The notes under the pieces are model-generated. The model was given only the letters and a program-made list of their open reading frames with translations, did no database searches and had not been told where the DNA came from. Shown here piece after piece: positions 9,115 through 17,815 of a stretch of 64,000 nt of DNA (its first letter is position 1; each line of letters starts with the position of its first letter). The position numbers and the translations under genes are program-made. This stretch comes from an uncultured Paracoccaceae bacterium (GTDB taxonomy: Bacteria; Pseudomonadota; Alphaproteobacteria; Rhodobacterales; Rhodobacteraceae). The stretch covers positions 186,001 to 250,000 of the forward strand of contig CANLNM010000003.1 of NCBI GenBank assembly GCA_947492475.1, read 5' to 3'.

Positions 9115-9551
9115 GCCAGATCGCGGATCAGCGCAGTGGCGCAGGTTTCAATCAGGTCCAGACATCCATCAAAGTCGCGCGTGTAATACGGGTCCGGCAC
9201 ATGGTCGGCCCCGGTTTCGGGCGCGTAATCGGTGAACACGCGCACGGGCGTGTCATTGCCGATCGGGCGCAACCCGTTGATGTCAGACAAGTTGGTCGCG
9301 TCCATCGCGATGATCAAATCAAAGCTGTCAAAATCCGCAGCCGTGAATTGCCGCGCCCGCAGCGGTGACAGGTCATAGCCCCGTTTGAGGGCCGCCTCTT
9401 GCATCGGACCATAGGGTGGATTGCCCACATGCCAGCCCGCAGTACCGGCGCTGTCCAGCGTCAGGCCAACGGATTGCGCCATGGCGCGGGTCACGCCTTC
9501 GGCGGTTGGGGATCGGCAAATATTGCCCAGACAGACAAACAGAACCCGCAT
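9111..9551 (-). CDS. Low-molecular-weight protein-tyrosine phosphatase
   Basis: A 146-residue LMW-PTP: it begins MRVLFVCLGNICRSP, which is the CX5R P-loop signature (Cys7, Arg13), and has the general-acid DPYY motif towards the C-terminus. It dephosphorylates phosphotyrosine on proteins, or small aryl phosphates. The start at 9551 places the P-loop at the usual position; the longer open frame lacks conservation. The start codon overlaps the stop of the M50 protease gene upstream (ATGA-type overlap), so the two are translationally coupled. Confidence 0.93.
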   Translation of the reverse strand: MRVLFVCLGNICRSPTAEGVTRAMAQSVGLTLDSAGTAGWHVGNPPYGPMQEAALKRGYDLSPLRARQFTAADFDSFDLIIAMDATNLSDINGLRPIGNDTPVRVFTDYAPETGADHVPDPYYTRDFDGCLDLIETCATALIRDLA

Positions 9552-10255
9552 CAATAGGTCCGTTCGCCGCGCGACATGGCCATATGCATTTTGAACGACG
9601 GGAAAAAGAACAGGATCCAGCCCGCGAACACAAACAAGGCAATCATCGCCGGAATCCACAGGAAACAAAACACCAGCCCGACCTTGCCCGTGATGCGCAA
9701 CGCCGCATCGGGGGGCAATATCCGCACCATCGCCAGATGAAACAACCGCCCGCCATCAAGGGGCTGAACCGGCATCATATTAAACGCAAACAGCCAGATA
9801 TTGACGACCTTGATCATCGCCAGCACCTTAAAGCTAAACGTCACAACCTCGGCCATGAATTGCGACGATACCCCGCCGCTCATGGCGAAACTAAACAGCG
9901 CCCATTGGGCAATCCCGGCCACGGCCCACAGGACCAGATTAACGATGGGCCCCATGGCCACGATCAGCTCCATCTGGCGGGGTTTGGCGCTGGCGGCCCC
10001 AAAACACAGCCCACCACCGCCATAAAGCAGGATCCGATCCACGGCCAAACCCTGAACGCGATATCCCCAGGCATGGCCGACCTCGTGCAGGTAGATCGAT
10101 CCAAGGATCACCACCAAAAACAGAACGATCTGAAAAGGGTCACCAGAACTGGCGCCCAGCAAAAACATTATCAGCACAAACCCAAAGATGGATTGCCCGA
10201 TTTCAACAGGGATGCCAAACATACCCCGGAACCGGAAGATCACGTTTTCCATCAT
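9551..10255 (-). CDS. Site-2-protease-like (M50) membrane metalloprotease
   Basis: A 234-residue integral membrane protein with five or six hydrophobic segments. The zinc motif HEVGH (HExxH) lies in one helix and the third ligand region is NMMPVQPLDGG, the standard M50 / S2P layout; no PDZ or CBS domain is present. Such minimal rhomboid-sized S2P homologues cleave substrates within the membrane. It is coupled to the LMW-PTP gene downstream (shared ATGA). The intergenic space to the divergently oriented sirtuin gene is 59 bases. Confidence 0.9.
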   Translation of the reverse strand: MMENVIFRFRGMFGIPVEIGQSIFGFVLIMFLLGASSGDPFQIVLFLVVILGSIYLHEVGHAWGYRVQGLAVDRILLYGGGGLCFGAASAKPRQMELIVAMGPIVNLVLWAVAGIAQWALFSFAMSGGVSSQFMAEVVTFSFKVLAMIKVVNIWLFAFNMMPVQPLDGGRLFHLAMVRILPPDAALRITGKVGLVFCFLWIPAMIALFVFAGWILFFFPSFKMHMAMSRGERTY

Positions 10256-10314
10256 AGTCGGCCTCCTTTGGGTGGCCCGAACGCCACCACGCCTGTCTAA
10301 GAAAGGATGCCCAG

Positions 10315-11025
10315 ATGGACCAGAACAAAGCGGTGAAAAAGATCGTTATTTTAACCGGGGCTGGCATTTCTGCCGAAAGCGGGCTGGGCACGTTTCGTGA
10401 CGAAGGCGGACTATGGGCGCAACACCGCATCGAAGACGTCGCCACCCCGGAAGGCTATGCCCGCAATCCGCAATTGGTGGTGGATTTCTACAATATGCGC
10501 CGCGCCGAGGCCGCGACAGCTCAGCCAAACGCCGCCCATCAGGCGATTGCCAAATTGCAGGCGGATCCGCGGTTTGACGTGATGCTGGTCACGCAGAATG
10601 TGGATGGCCTGCACGAGGCAGGCGGCAGTGACCCGGTGATCCACATGCACGGCGCGCTCAATTCTGCGCTATGTGCGGCCTGTGATCATCGCTGGGCCGC
10701 GCCGTTGGAAATGCATGTGGGACAGGCCTGTCCGTCCTGCAATCAACCGGCTGCGCGACCTGACATCGTATGGTTCGGGGAAATGCCCTATTTTATGGAC
10801 GAAATCTATGATGCGCTGGCCGCGGCAGATCATTTTGTGGCGATTGGCACCAGCGGCGAAGTCTACCCAGCCGCCGGTTTTGTGCAGATCGCCAATCAAT
10901 CCGGGGCGCAGACGTTAGAGCTGAACCTAGAGCCGTCCAGCGGTGTATCTGCCTTTGACGACGCTCGGTTTGGACCCGCCACCCAAGAGGTTCCCGCTTG
11001 GGTGGACGCGCTTCTGGCAACTTAG
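10315..11025 (+). CDS. cobB: Sir2-family NAD-dependent protein deacylase
   Basis: A 236-residue sirtuin. The NAD-binding GAGISAESG (residues 15-23) and TFRDEGGLW motifs are followed by TQNVDGLHEAGG with the catalytic His, a zinc-ribbon (two Cys pairs: CAAC and CPSC), then PDIVWFGE and GTSGEVYPAA. It removes acetyl or succinyl groups from lysine residues of proteins such as acetyl-CoA synthetase. The AAAGGA upstream supports the ATG at 10315. It stands alone, downstream of a divergent M50 gene. Confidence 0.95.
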   Translation: MDQNKAVKKIVILTGAGISAESGLGTFRDEGGLWAQHRIEDVATPEGYARNPQLVVDFYNMRRAEAATAQPNAAHQAIAKLQADPRFDVMLVTQNVDGLHEAGGSDPVIHMHGALNSALCAACDHRWAAPLEMHVGQACPSCNQPAARPDIVWFGEMPYFMDEIYDALAAADHFVAIGTSGEVYPAAGFVQIANQSGAQTLELNLEPSSGVSAFDDARFGPATQEVPAWVDALLAT

Positions 11026-11092
11026 ATCGGGCAGCAGACATAGCAAAAGGGAACGCAGCCCGATCCCGTTTCAGAATTCTCACACGGTGTTC

Positions 11093-11623
11093 TTAGTGGT
11101 CGTCGTGACCTTCGTCTTCTTTATCCATGTCCCCATGGTCCATCTCTCCATGGTCCATATCGCCGTGATCCATGCTGCCCATGGCGTCCCGCTCCAGATC
11201 AACAGGGACTTCGATCACCACCTCACCGGCATGTTCAAAAACCAAGGTCAGTTCAAAGGTTTCATCCTGTTCCATCGGGTCGTTTAACCCCATGAACATC
11301 ACGTGTTTGCCGCCGCGTTCCAGCACGATTTCACCCCCTGCAGGCAGCTCAAACCCATCCGGCACATGGCGCATCAGCATAACACCGTCACCCGAATCGA
11401 TATGTGTGTGCAGTTCGACGCGCGCAGAAACATCCGCATGTGCATCGATCAGGCGATCGTCGTGATCACCGTGATTGTGAATGGTCATAAACGCAGCGCC
11501 AGCCACGGCGGACATGCCAGACGAACGGGCATATTGATCGTGGACTTCGACGCTTTCTGCAAAGGCAGGAACGGCCAAAATAGTGGCAGAAAGGGCGGCG
11601 ATAAGTGTAGATTTGAGCGACAT
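11093..11623 (-). CDS. PCu(A)C copper chaperone with Met/His/Asp-rich tail
   Basis: A 176-residue periplasmic protein: signal peptide MSLKSTLIAALSATILAVPAFA, then the PCuAC fold with the copper motif spread over MLMRHVP ... GGKHVMFMGL (Met, His, His-x-Met). PCuAC proteins deliver Cu(I) to the CuA or CuB sites of cytochrome c oxidase. The last 25 residues repeat MDHGDMDHGEMDHGDM-like units, an additional metal-binding tail. GGAGA before the ATG at 11623 supports this start. It follows the CPDC protein gene with a 46-base gap, and the pair probably forms one operon. Confidence 0.92.
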   Translation of the reverse strand: MSLKSTLIAALSATILAVPAFAESVEVHDQYARSSGMSAVAGAAFMTIHNHGDHDDRLIDAHADVSARVELHTHIDSGDGVMLMRHVPDGFELPAGGEIVLERGGKHVMFMGLNDPMEQDETFELTLVFEHAGEVVIEVPVDLERDAMGSMDHGDMDHGEMDHGDMDKEDEGHDDH

Positions 11624-11669
11624 TGGTCGTCTCCTATATGTATGATTTGATCCTTGTTTTATTTGAAAA

Positions 11670-12017
11670 TCAAACACTTACAGGAGGTGCGCGTGCGCGA
11701 TAGCTAACGCGCGGCAGTGAAGTTTCTGATCGGGCAATTTCTGGCCAATTGAAAACGCCCCGCCCATCGGGTCGCGTTTGCAATGGGGCAAATTGCGCAA
11801 CACAATCCAGCATCGCCAATGCGCAATCCGGGCAGATATGCGGCGCACCGGTTGGTTGGCCATTTTGGTCCATATACACAATCATGGGGCCGGTTCCGGT
11901 GCACAGAACCATTTCCCCAACCGCCGTGTTATGGCTGCGCAACATCGTCATCTGATATGTGGTCAAAACCATCACCAGCGACATCAACACAGCAAAAATG
12001 GGCGCAGTCCTATTCAT
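11670..12017 (-). CDS. DUF2946-like exported CPDC protein, copper-linked
   Basis: A 115-residue protein with an N-terminal hydrophobic segment (residues about 6-24, containing VLMSLVMVLTTYQ), then VLCTGTGP, HICPDCALAM and a further Cys. The arrangement of a signal anchor, a single Cys and a CxxC preceded by His resembles DUF2946-type proteins found beside copper genes. Its position directly upstream of the PCuAC gene suggests a periplasmic role in copper capture or thiol handling. Family assignment is by pattern only. About 140 bases separate it from rpmB, and they contain the rpmB terminator. Confidence 0.65.
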   Translation of the reverse strand: MNRTAPIFAVLMSLVMVLTTYQMTMLRSHNTAVGEMVLCTGTGPMIVYMDQNGQPTGAPHICPDCALAMLDCVAQFAPLQTRPDGRGVFNWPEIARSETSLPRVSYRARAPPVSV

Positions 12018-12105
12018 GGGATTTGGCTAACACTGTCTGCAAAAAGTTAAAAGAGGGCCGCGACGTCGCAGGCAGAACCGGCCCAAAAGCGCCGTTTGTC
12101 AAACG

Positions 12106-12135
12106 AAAAAACCCCGGGCGCCGATGCGACCGAGG
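12106..12135 (-). terminator. Rho-independent terminator after rpmB
   Basis: Read on the minus strand, CCTCGG pairs with CCGGGG (one G-T wobble) across a 12-base loop, and the stem is followed directly by six T residues. It sits 25 bases beyond the rpmB stop codon. Confidence 0.65.
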
Positions 12136-12160
12136 TCAATTCATTCGAAAGATCGAAAGC

Positions 12161-12451
12161 TTAAGCGGCTGCGGCTTGGGCTTTGGAGATTTCTTTTTTG
12201 ATTTTCAGAGCTGTATCAGACAGTTCCGCGTCTTTGGCTTTGGCCATGAACGCATCCAGGCCACCGCGGTGATCAACAGTCCGCAGCGCGGCATTGGAAA
12301 TGCGCAGCTTGAACGAACGGCCCAAAACTTCGGATTGCAGGGTGATGTCCTGCAGGTTTGGCAAAAAGCGGCGCTTGGTCCGGTTTTTAGCATGGCTGAC
12401 ATTGTTGCCGCTCATTGGGCCTTTTCCAGTCAGTTCGCAACGACGCGACAT
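12161..12451 (-). CDS. rpmB: 50S ribosomal protein L28
   Basis: A 96-residue L28: it begins [23 protein letters not shown], the standard family start, with RRFLPNLQ and [20 protein letters not shown] in the body. Alphaproteobacterial L28 usually has this extended C-terminus (Ala-rich end). The upstream open frame (30 residues) is untranslated leader. The gene is monocistronic with its own terminator. It is a structural part of the large ribosomal subunit. Confidence 0.97.
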   Translation of the reverse strand: MSRRCELTGKGPMSGNNVSHAKNRTKRRFLPNLQDITLQSEVLGRSFKLRISNAALRTVDHRGGLDAFMAKAKDAELSDTALKIKKEISKAQAAAA

Positions 12452-12592
12452 AGTCTCTTCCTTGTCCAGCGGGGCCCTCGGACGGTGTCGGATGACACGG
12501 AGTGTCGGGGCGGCCCTTTCAAACGGCAAATACCCTGTCAAACAGGGTCTCGAATTCAGGTTCGGCGGGAATATTGGGATTCCCCGGCCACG

Positions 12593-13396
12593 TCAACCCG
12601 CATTCCCGGTTTGCGCCTCCAGTTTATCCAAATTTTCTTGGGCCTGCGCCGCCAATGCGGGCCAACGGGTCTTTAACGCATTTCTGCGCGTTGTCCAATA
12701 GCGCCGACTGGACCGCCGTGCCGCCCGATAGGCATGGATGATCTCCAGCGCCTCTGGATCATTGCGAAACGCTTGTTTTTGCAGCTGTGCAAAGCCGCCG
12801 CCCTGTCGCAGCACCAACCCAGCGGGATGATCCCCAAAGGGCAACCGCACGATGTCCATGTTGGGATAAACCATTTGCAGCATGGTTGCGTGCATAAAGT
12901 CCAGTTTGTGAAAAGGATCCGTCAGAATCAGGCCGCGCAATTGATCATGCGGCACAGACAGCAAATTGCCCATGCTGTGATCCAATCCTTTGATGTCTGC
13001 ACGATAGCGGTGATCAAAAGAAACCATTGCGGGATCGACGGAAAACTGCGGCGACACGGCGACCAGCGATGTCGCGTTTAGCGCCTTCGCAAACCGGAAC
13101 CCGCCATAGGCCCCCATCGAAAACCCCATGATATGCACACTGTCATAGCGTTGCCCCAACCCGGTCAGGATGCGCTGCAAGTCCTGCGTGTCGTCGTTCA
13201 AATACCAATCATTTTGGCAGGTCGTGATCTTGAGATGGGCAAACCCATTTTTCAGCGCCTGTTTTGAGGGCGCATAAACCGCAAAATCGCGCGCGCCGAC
13301 TTTTCGATGGTCAAACGTCACATATAATTTGGACCTGTCTGGATGGCTCAAATAAGCCCGCAGATGGGCGCCATCAAATATCCGCGTTTCGCTCAC
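12593..13396 (-). CDS. Alpha/beta-fold hydrolase, coupled to meaB
   Basis: A 267-residue protein with an alpha/beta hydrolase-like core: GFSMGAYGG (nucleophile elbow) around residue 92 and DHPAGLVLR as a candidate His loop near residue 190. The start is GTG and overlaps the meaB stop by 3 bases, so translation is coupled. The C-terminal 60 residues are basic and helical. The residues before the elbow (ICYND-like DDTQD region) differ from classical esterases, so activity is uncertain. I know of no link to methylmalonyl-CoA metabolism; the coupling is the only clue. Confidence 0.7.
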   Translation of the reverse strand: MSETRIFDGAHLRAYLSHPDRSKLYVTFDHRKVGARDFAVYAPSKQALKNGFAHLKITTCQNDWYLNDDTQDLQRILTGLGQRYDSVHIMGFSMGAYGGFRFAKALNATSLVAVSPQFSVDPAMVSFDHRYRADIKGLDHSMGNLLSVPHDQLRGLILTDPFHKLDFMHATMLQMVYPNMDIVRLPFGDHPAGLVLRQGGGFAQLQKQAFRNDPEALEIIHAYRAARRSSRRYWTTRRNALKTRWPALAAQAQENLDKLEAQTGNAG

Positions 13397-14391
13397 GGGG
13401 TTTCCTTAGGGGTTTCCTTGGCAAACAGCGCATCAATCACCTGCCGGGCGGCATCGGCTGGGGCTTGGTGCCCTTTTGAAACCTCATGCTCTAATTGGGC
13501 CATGCGATCATGCAGATCGCCCGCTTTTCCCAACCGCGACAAAAGCCCCATGCGGACCTCTTCGTGGAACCAATAGCGTGCCTGTTCTGACCGGCGTGTG
13601 TCCCAAATCCCGTTGGCTTTGCGCCACGCCACCAAGGTGTTGATTTCATCCCACGACGCGTCCAATCCCGCGCCCTCATAGGCCGAAACGGTCAACGCTT
13701 TGGGGAAATCATCCGGGTCCTGCGCCCGTTTGCGCAGCAACCGCAACGCGCCCGCGTAATCGGCGCAGGTGCGCGTGGCTTGGGATTTCAGCTCGCCATC
13801 AGCTTTGTTTACCAAAATCATATCGGCAATTTCCATGATGCCGCGTTTGACGCCCTGCAATTCGTCGCCCCCCGCCGGGGCCAACAGCAACAAAAACAAA
13901 TCCGACATTTCCGACACTTGGGTTTCCGATTGCCCGACCCCAACGGTTTCGATCAAAACCACGTCAAACCCCGCCGCTTCGCATAGGGCCACCGCCTCGC
14001 GACTGCGCCGCGCCACACCGCCCAGTTGCGATTGGCTGGGGGATGGCCGGATAAAGGCGTTTGGATCGCGGCTTAGGCGTTCCATGCGGGTTTTGTCGCC
14101 CAGAATGGACCCGCCCGATCGCGCTGAGGATGGATCAACCGCCAGAACCGCAACCCGCAATCCCTGGCCCGTTAACATCAGGCCAAAGCTTTCGATGAAC
14201 GTGGATTTCCCCACCCCCGGCGTGCCCGATAGGCCTACGCGCAGCGCCTGACGTTGCGTGCCCAATATCGTCAGCAACTCTGAGGCTTGTGCGCGGTGAT
14301 CGTCCCGGCTGCTTTCGACCAACGTGATCGCGCGCGCCAAGGCCCGTCGGTTTCCAGCGCGAATATCATCAGCAAGGGCGTGTAAATCCAT
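13393..14391 (-). CDS. meaB: Methylmalonyl-CoA mutase-associated GTPase MeaB
   Basis: A 332-residue G3E-family GTPase: Walker A GTPGVGKST at residues 56-64, then a DPSSARSGGSILGDKTRM stretch, ETVGVGQSE and NKAD. MeaB protects adenosylcobalamin-dependent mutases from inactivation and gates cofactor loading. Two plausible ATGs exist (14391 and 14409); neither has a strong ribosome binding site, and the shorter one matches family length. The mutase itself is not in this window. The stop overlaps the GTG of the downstream hydrolase gene. The gene is divergent from hrpB. Confidence 0.93.
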   Translation of the reverse strand: MDLHALADDIRAGNRRALARAITLVESSRDDHRAQASELLTILGTQRQALRVGLSGTPGVGKSTFIESFGLMLTGQGLRVAVLAVDPSSARSGGSILGDKTRMERLSRDPNAFIRPSPSQSQLGGVARRSREAVALCEAAGFDVVLIETVGVGQSETQVSEMSDLFLLLLAPAGGDELQGVKRGIMEIADMILVNKADGELKSQATRTCADYAGALRLLRKRAQDPDDFPKALTVSAYEGAGLDASWDEINTLVAWRKANGIWDTRRSEQARYWFHEEVRMGLLSRLGKAGDLHDRMAQLEHEVSKGHQAPADAARQVIDALFAKETPKETP

Positions 14392-14499
14392 AAAACTCTC
14401 GTGCGGCATCCGACATTTTTCTGTTCGAACCTGTTTACTGGCTCGCGCGGCCCTGTCTAGGGTCTTGACCCTTGCGATGATTTGCGAAACGACAAAACC

Positions 14500-16965
14500 A
14501 TGGTCCAAACTCTGCCGATTGATCCGATCCTGCCCGATGTTGTTGCCGCGCTGCGTCAGCATGGTCGCGCTGTTTTACAGGCGCCTCCGGGGGCTGGGAA
14601 AACCACACGGGTGCCGCTGGCCCTGCTGGATGCGGATTTTGGCACCGGGCGTATCCTGATGTTGGAGCCGCGTCGTTTGGCCGCCCGGGCCGCGGCGGAA
14701 CGGTTGGCGCAACAATTGGGCGAACCGGTGGGTGATCGAGTTGGCTATCGGATGCGCGGCGAATCTAAAACATCCGCAAAAACCCGGATCGAAGTGGTCA
14801 CCGAGGGCATCCTGACCCGGATGATCCAGTCTGACCCGGAATTGACCGGCGTGGATGTGCTGATCTTTGATGAATTTCACGAACGCTCGTTGAATGCCGA
14901 TTTGGGGCTGGCTTTGGCCTGGGAAGTGCGCGGCGCGTTGCGCGATGATCTGTCGATTTTGGTCATGTCGGCAACGCTGGACGCGGCCCCGGTTGCGGCG
15001 ATGCTGGACGATGCCCCGATCCTGACCTCTCAGGGGCGGGCCTATCCGGTGGAAATCCGCCATTTAGACAGCCCAATCCGCACGCCCCAACGCGGCGCGG
15101 GGCGACGCCCGTTCAACGCATTTGAAACCAGCGTTGCCGATCTAGTGCGCCGCGCAGTCGGCGAAACCCAAGGTGGCGTGTTGGTGTTTCTACCGGGCGA
15201 AGGCGAAATTCGCCGGGTCGAAGCGTTGCTGGCTGGCACCTTACCTGCGGATGTGGATATTCGCCCTCTCTATGGTGCCCTGCCCTTTGCTGCGCAGCGA
15301 TCCGCCATCGCGCCGGTCACATCGGGCCGTAAGGTCGTGTTATCGACCTCTATCGCGGAAACATCCCTAACCATCGAAGATATCCGTGTGGTCATTGATG
15401 GGGGCCGCGCCCGACGTGCCCGGTTTGATCCCGGCAGCGGCATGTCCCGATTGGTCACCGAAAAAGTCACCCGCGCCGAGGCAACCCAGCGTGCAGGTCG
15501 CGCGGGCCGTGTCGCCGCGGGCACCGCCTATCGTCTGTGGACCAAAGGCGAAGAAGGCGCGCTTTATGCCTTTCCGCCCGCCGAAATAGAAGCGGCCGAT
15601 CTGACCGGGTTGGCATTGGAACTGGCCCTGTGGGGCAGCGACGAAGGTCTGGCGTTTTTGACACCGCCCCCCACCGGCACCTTGGCCGAGGCGCGGGCAT
15701 TGTTGCGCGATCTGGGCGCGCTGGATGACCACAATCGCATCATCGCACATGGACGCAAATTGGCCGCGTTGCCCACCCATCCGCGATTGGGCCATATGGT
15801 GCTGACGGCGGGCGCGGATGCCAGTGATCTGGCGGCGCTTTTGGCGGATCGCGACCCGCTGCGCGGCGCGCCCAGCGATCTGCAATTGCGGCTAAAGGCG
15901 TTGAAAACCCACTATTCCGGCCCCGGAGAGGCCAATAAAGGCGCGATTTCCCGGATCAAACAAGACGCCAAACGTCTGCGCAAAATGGCCGGTCCTGCGC
16001 AGGAATACACGCCTGCGCAGATGGCGGCGCTGGCCTATCCCGACCGGATCGGATTGCGGCGCAACGGCGATGAGCCGCGCTATGTTTTGTCAGGTGGCAA
16101 AGGCGCATACTTTGCCCCGACCGACCCGCTGGCCGGACAGCGATTGGTGGTGGCCTGCGATCTGGATGGCGACGCGCGAGAGGCAAAAATCAGACTGGCC
16201 CTGCCCCTGTCAGAGGCCGAATTACGCGGCGTTCATGGTGAACTGATTGCGTGGCGGGATGTCTGTGAATGGTCGCGCCGGGATCGCCGGGTTGTGACCC
16301 GGCGTCAGGAATGTCTGGGCGCGCTGGTGCTGGATGATCGCAGCTGGAAGGACGCGGATGATGCCGACATTGCCCGCGCCATGCTGACCGGTATTCGCGA
16401 ATTGGGCCTGCGTCTGTCGCCCGCCGCATTGCGGTTTCGCGCGCGCGTTGACCTGATCCGTGACGCCCATCCCGATCTGCCGGACATGTCTGATGATGCG
16501 CTGTTACAGGGGCTGGAACATTGGCTGCTGCCCCATCTGAGCGGCGTGCGCGATGTGGATGGCTGGAAACGGTTTGATGCGCTGGACGCGTTACGCGGCA
16601 TGCTGGATTGGACCCAGATGCAAGCCGTCGACAAAGCCGCGCCCGCCCATTTCACCACCCCGTTGGGGCGCAAAGTTCCGATTGATTACAGCGGTGATTT
16701 CCCCACTGCCGAACTGCGATTGCAGGAATTGTTTGGCCAATCCACTCATCCGATGATCGGCACCACTCCGCTGCGGCTGACGCTGTTGTCACCGGGGCGT
16801 AAACCGGTGCAGGTCACCATGGATTTGCCCGGTTTCTGGGCCAGCTCCTATGCGGATGTGCGCAAAGATATGCGGGGGCAATATCCCAAACATCCCTGGC
16901 CCGAAAACCCCACCGAAGCCGCCCCGACCCTGCGCGCAAAGCCCCGTAACAAACCACGCGAATAG
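14500..16965 (+). CDS. hrpB: ATP-dependent helicase HrpB
   Basis: An 821-residue DEAH/RHA-type helicase. Walker A is APPGAGKTTR, motif II is DEFHERS (the HrpB form of DEAH), motif III SAT, then STSIAETSLTI and QRAGRAGR (motif VI), followed by the HA2/OB region and the HrpB-specific C-terminus ending near GQYPKHPWPE. It is presumed to act on RNA; the physiological substrate is unclear. The ATG at 14500 is preferred; a TTG 18 bases upstream is also possible. trmB follows closely and may share the transcript. Confidence 0.95.
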   Translation: MVQTLPIDPILPDVVAALRQHGRAVLQAPPGAGKTTRVPLALLDADFGTGRILMLEPRRLAARAAAERLAQQLGEPVGDRVGYRMRGESKTSAKTRIEVVTEGILTRMIQSDPELTGVDVLIFDEFHERSLNADLGLALAWEVRGALRDDLSILVMSATLDAAPVAAMLDDAPILTSQGRAYPVEIRHLDSPIRTPQRGAGRRPFNAFETSVADLVRRAVGETQGGVLVFLPGEGEIRRVEALLAGTLPADVDIRPLYGALPFAAQRSAIAPVTSGRKVVLSTSIAETSLTIEDIRVVIDGGRARRARFDPGSGMSRLVTEKVTRAEATQRAGRAGRVAAGTAYRLWTKGEEGALYAFPPAEIEAADLTGLALELALWGSDEGLAFLTPPPTGTLAEARALLRDLGALDDHNRIIAHGRKLAALPTHPRLGHMVLTAGADASDLAALLADRDPLRGAPSDLQLRLKALKTHYSGPGEANKGAISRIKQDAKRLRKMAGPAQEYTPAQMAALAYPDRIGLRRNGDEPRYVLSGGKGAYFAPTDPLAGQRLVVACDLDGDAREAKIRLALPLSEAELRGVHGELIAWRDVCEWSRRDRRVVTRRQECLGALVLDDRSWKDADDADIARAMLTGIRELGLRLSPAALRFRARVDLIRDAHPDLPDMSDDALLQGLEHWLLPHLSGVRDVDGWKRFDALDALRGMLDWTQMQAVDKAAPAHFTTPLGRKVPIDYSGDFPTAELRLQELFGQSTHPMIGTTPLRLTLLSPGRKPVQVTMDLPGFWASSYADVRKDMRGQYPKHPWPENPTEAAPTLRAKPRNKPRE

Positions 16966-17010
16966 CGCGACAGGTTGCGCGACGCCCCCCAGACCGCTAA
17001 AGCCATGCGC

Positions 17011-17739
17011 ATGACAGATGAAGCCCCCAAAACACACCCGACTGGCGCGCCTTGGCGCAATTTCTATGGCCGTTTCAAAGGCAAGACTTTGCGCGGGACC
17101 CAACAGGAATATCTGGACGAAGATTTGGCCAAATTTTCGCCCGGCCCGGTGGAATGGGATGTGAATCCGGACCGCACCAATTTGGACCTAGAGGGTCTGT
17201 TTGACGACAAAGATGTCTGGCTGGAAATCGGCTTTGGGGGTGGGGAACATCTGGTGCATCAGGCGCAGCAGAACCCGGATGTGGGCATCATCGGCTGCGA
17301 ACCTTATATCAATGGCGTGGCGATGCTGTTGGGCAAAATCCGCAAGGCCGGTGTTGATAATCTGCGCGTGCATCCCGGCGATGCACGGCATTTGTTTGAC
17401 GTGTTGCCCGAGGCGTCCATTTCCAAAGCGTTCCTGTTATATCCCGATCCTTGGCCCAAAAAGCGTCACCACCGCCGCCGTTTTGTGACCCCAGATCACA
17501 TCGCCCCCCTCGCGCGTGTGTTGAAGCCCGGTGCGATTTTCCGTGTGGCAACGGATATTCCGGATTATGTGCGCCAAACGCTGGAAGTTGTGCCAAAACA
17601 AGGGTTTGAATGGCTGGCAGAGGGTCCAGAGGATTGGCGTGTGGCCTGGCCTGACTGGATTTCGACCCGCTATGAACAAAAGGCCCTGCGCGAAGATCGC
17701 ACCCCCCATTACCTGACATTCCGTCGCTTGGCGGATTGA
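17011..17739 (+). CDS. trmB: tRNA (guanine-46-N7)-methyltransferase
   Basis: A 242-residue TrmB. The SAM-binding loop EIGFGGGEHL, the GCEPYINGV segment, the PDPWPKKRHHRRR signature and the ATDIPDY stretch are all present; the start of the domain (RNFYGRFKGKTLR) is typical of Alphaproteobacteria. It methylates G46 in the variable loop of several tRNAs. Two in-frame ATGs (17005 and 17011) are 6 bases apart; neither has a strong ribosome binding site. It lies 45 bases after hrpB in the same direction. Confidence 0.96.
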   Translation: MTDEAPKTHPTGAPWRNFYGRFKGKTLRGTQQEYLDEDLAKFSPGPVEWDVNPDRTNLDLEGLFDDKDVWLEIGFGGGEHLVHQAQQNPDVGIIGCEPYINGVAMLLGKIRKAGVDNLRVHPGDARHLFDVLPEASISKAFLLYPDPWPKKRHHRRRFVTPDHIAPLARVLKPGAIFRVATDIPDYVRQTLEVVPKQGFEWLAEGPEDWRVAWPDWISTRYEQKALREDRTPHYLTFRRLAD

Positions 17740-17815
17740 ACCTGCCGCGACTGGCCCTTGAAATTGGGCGCGCCCTGCCCTTATGTGAGCGCAAACACAT
17801 TCAGGAGCGCGCCCC

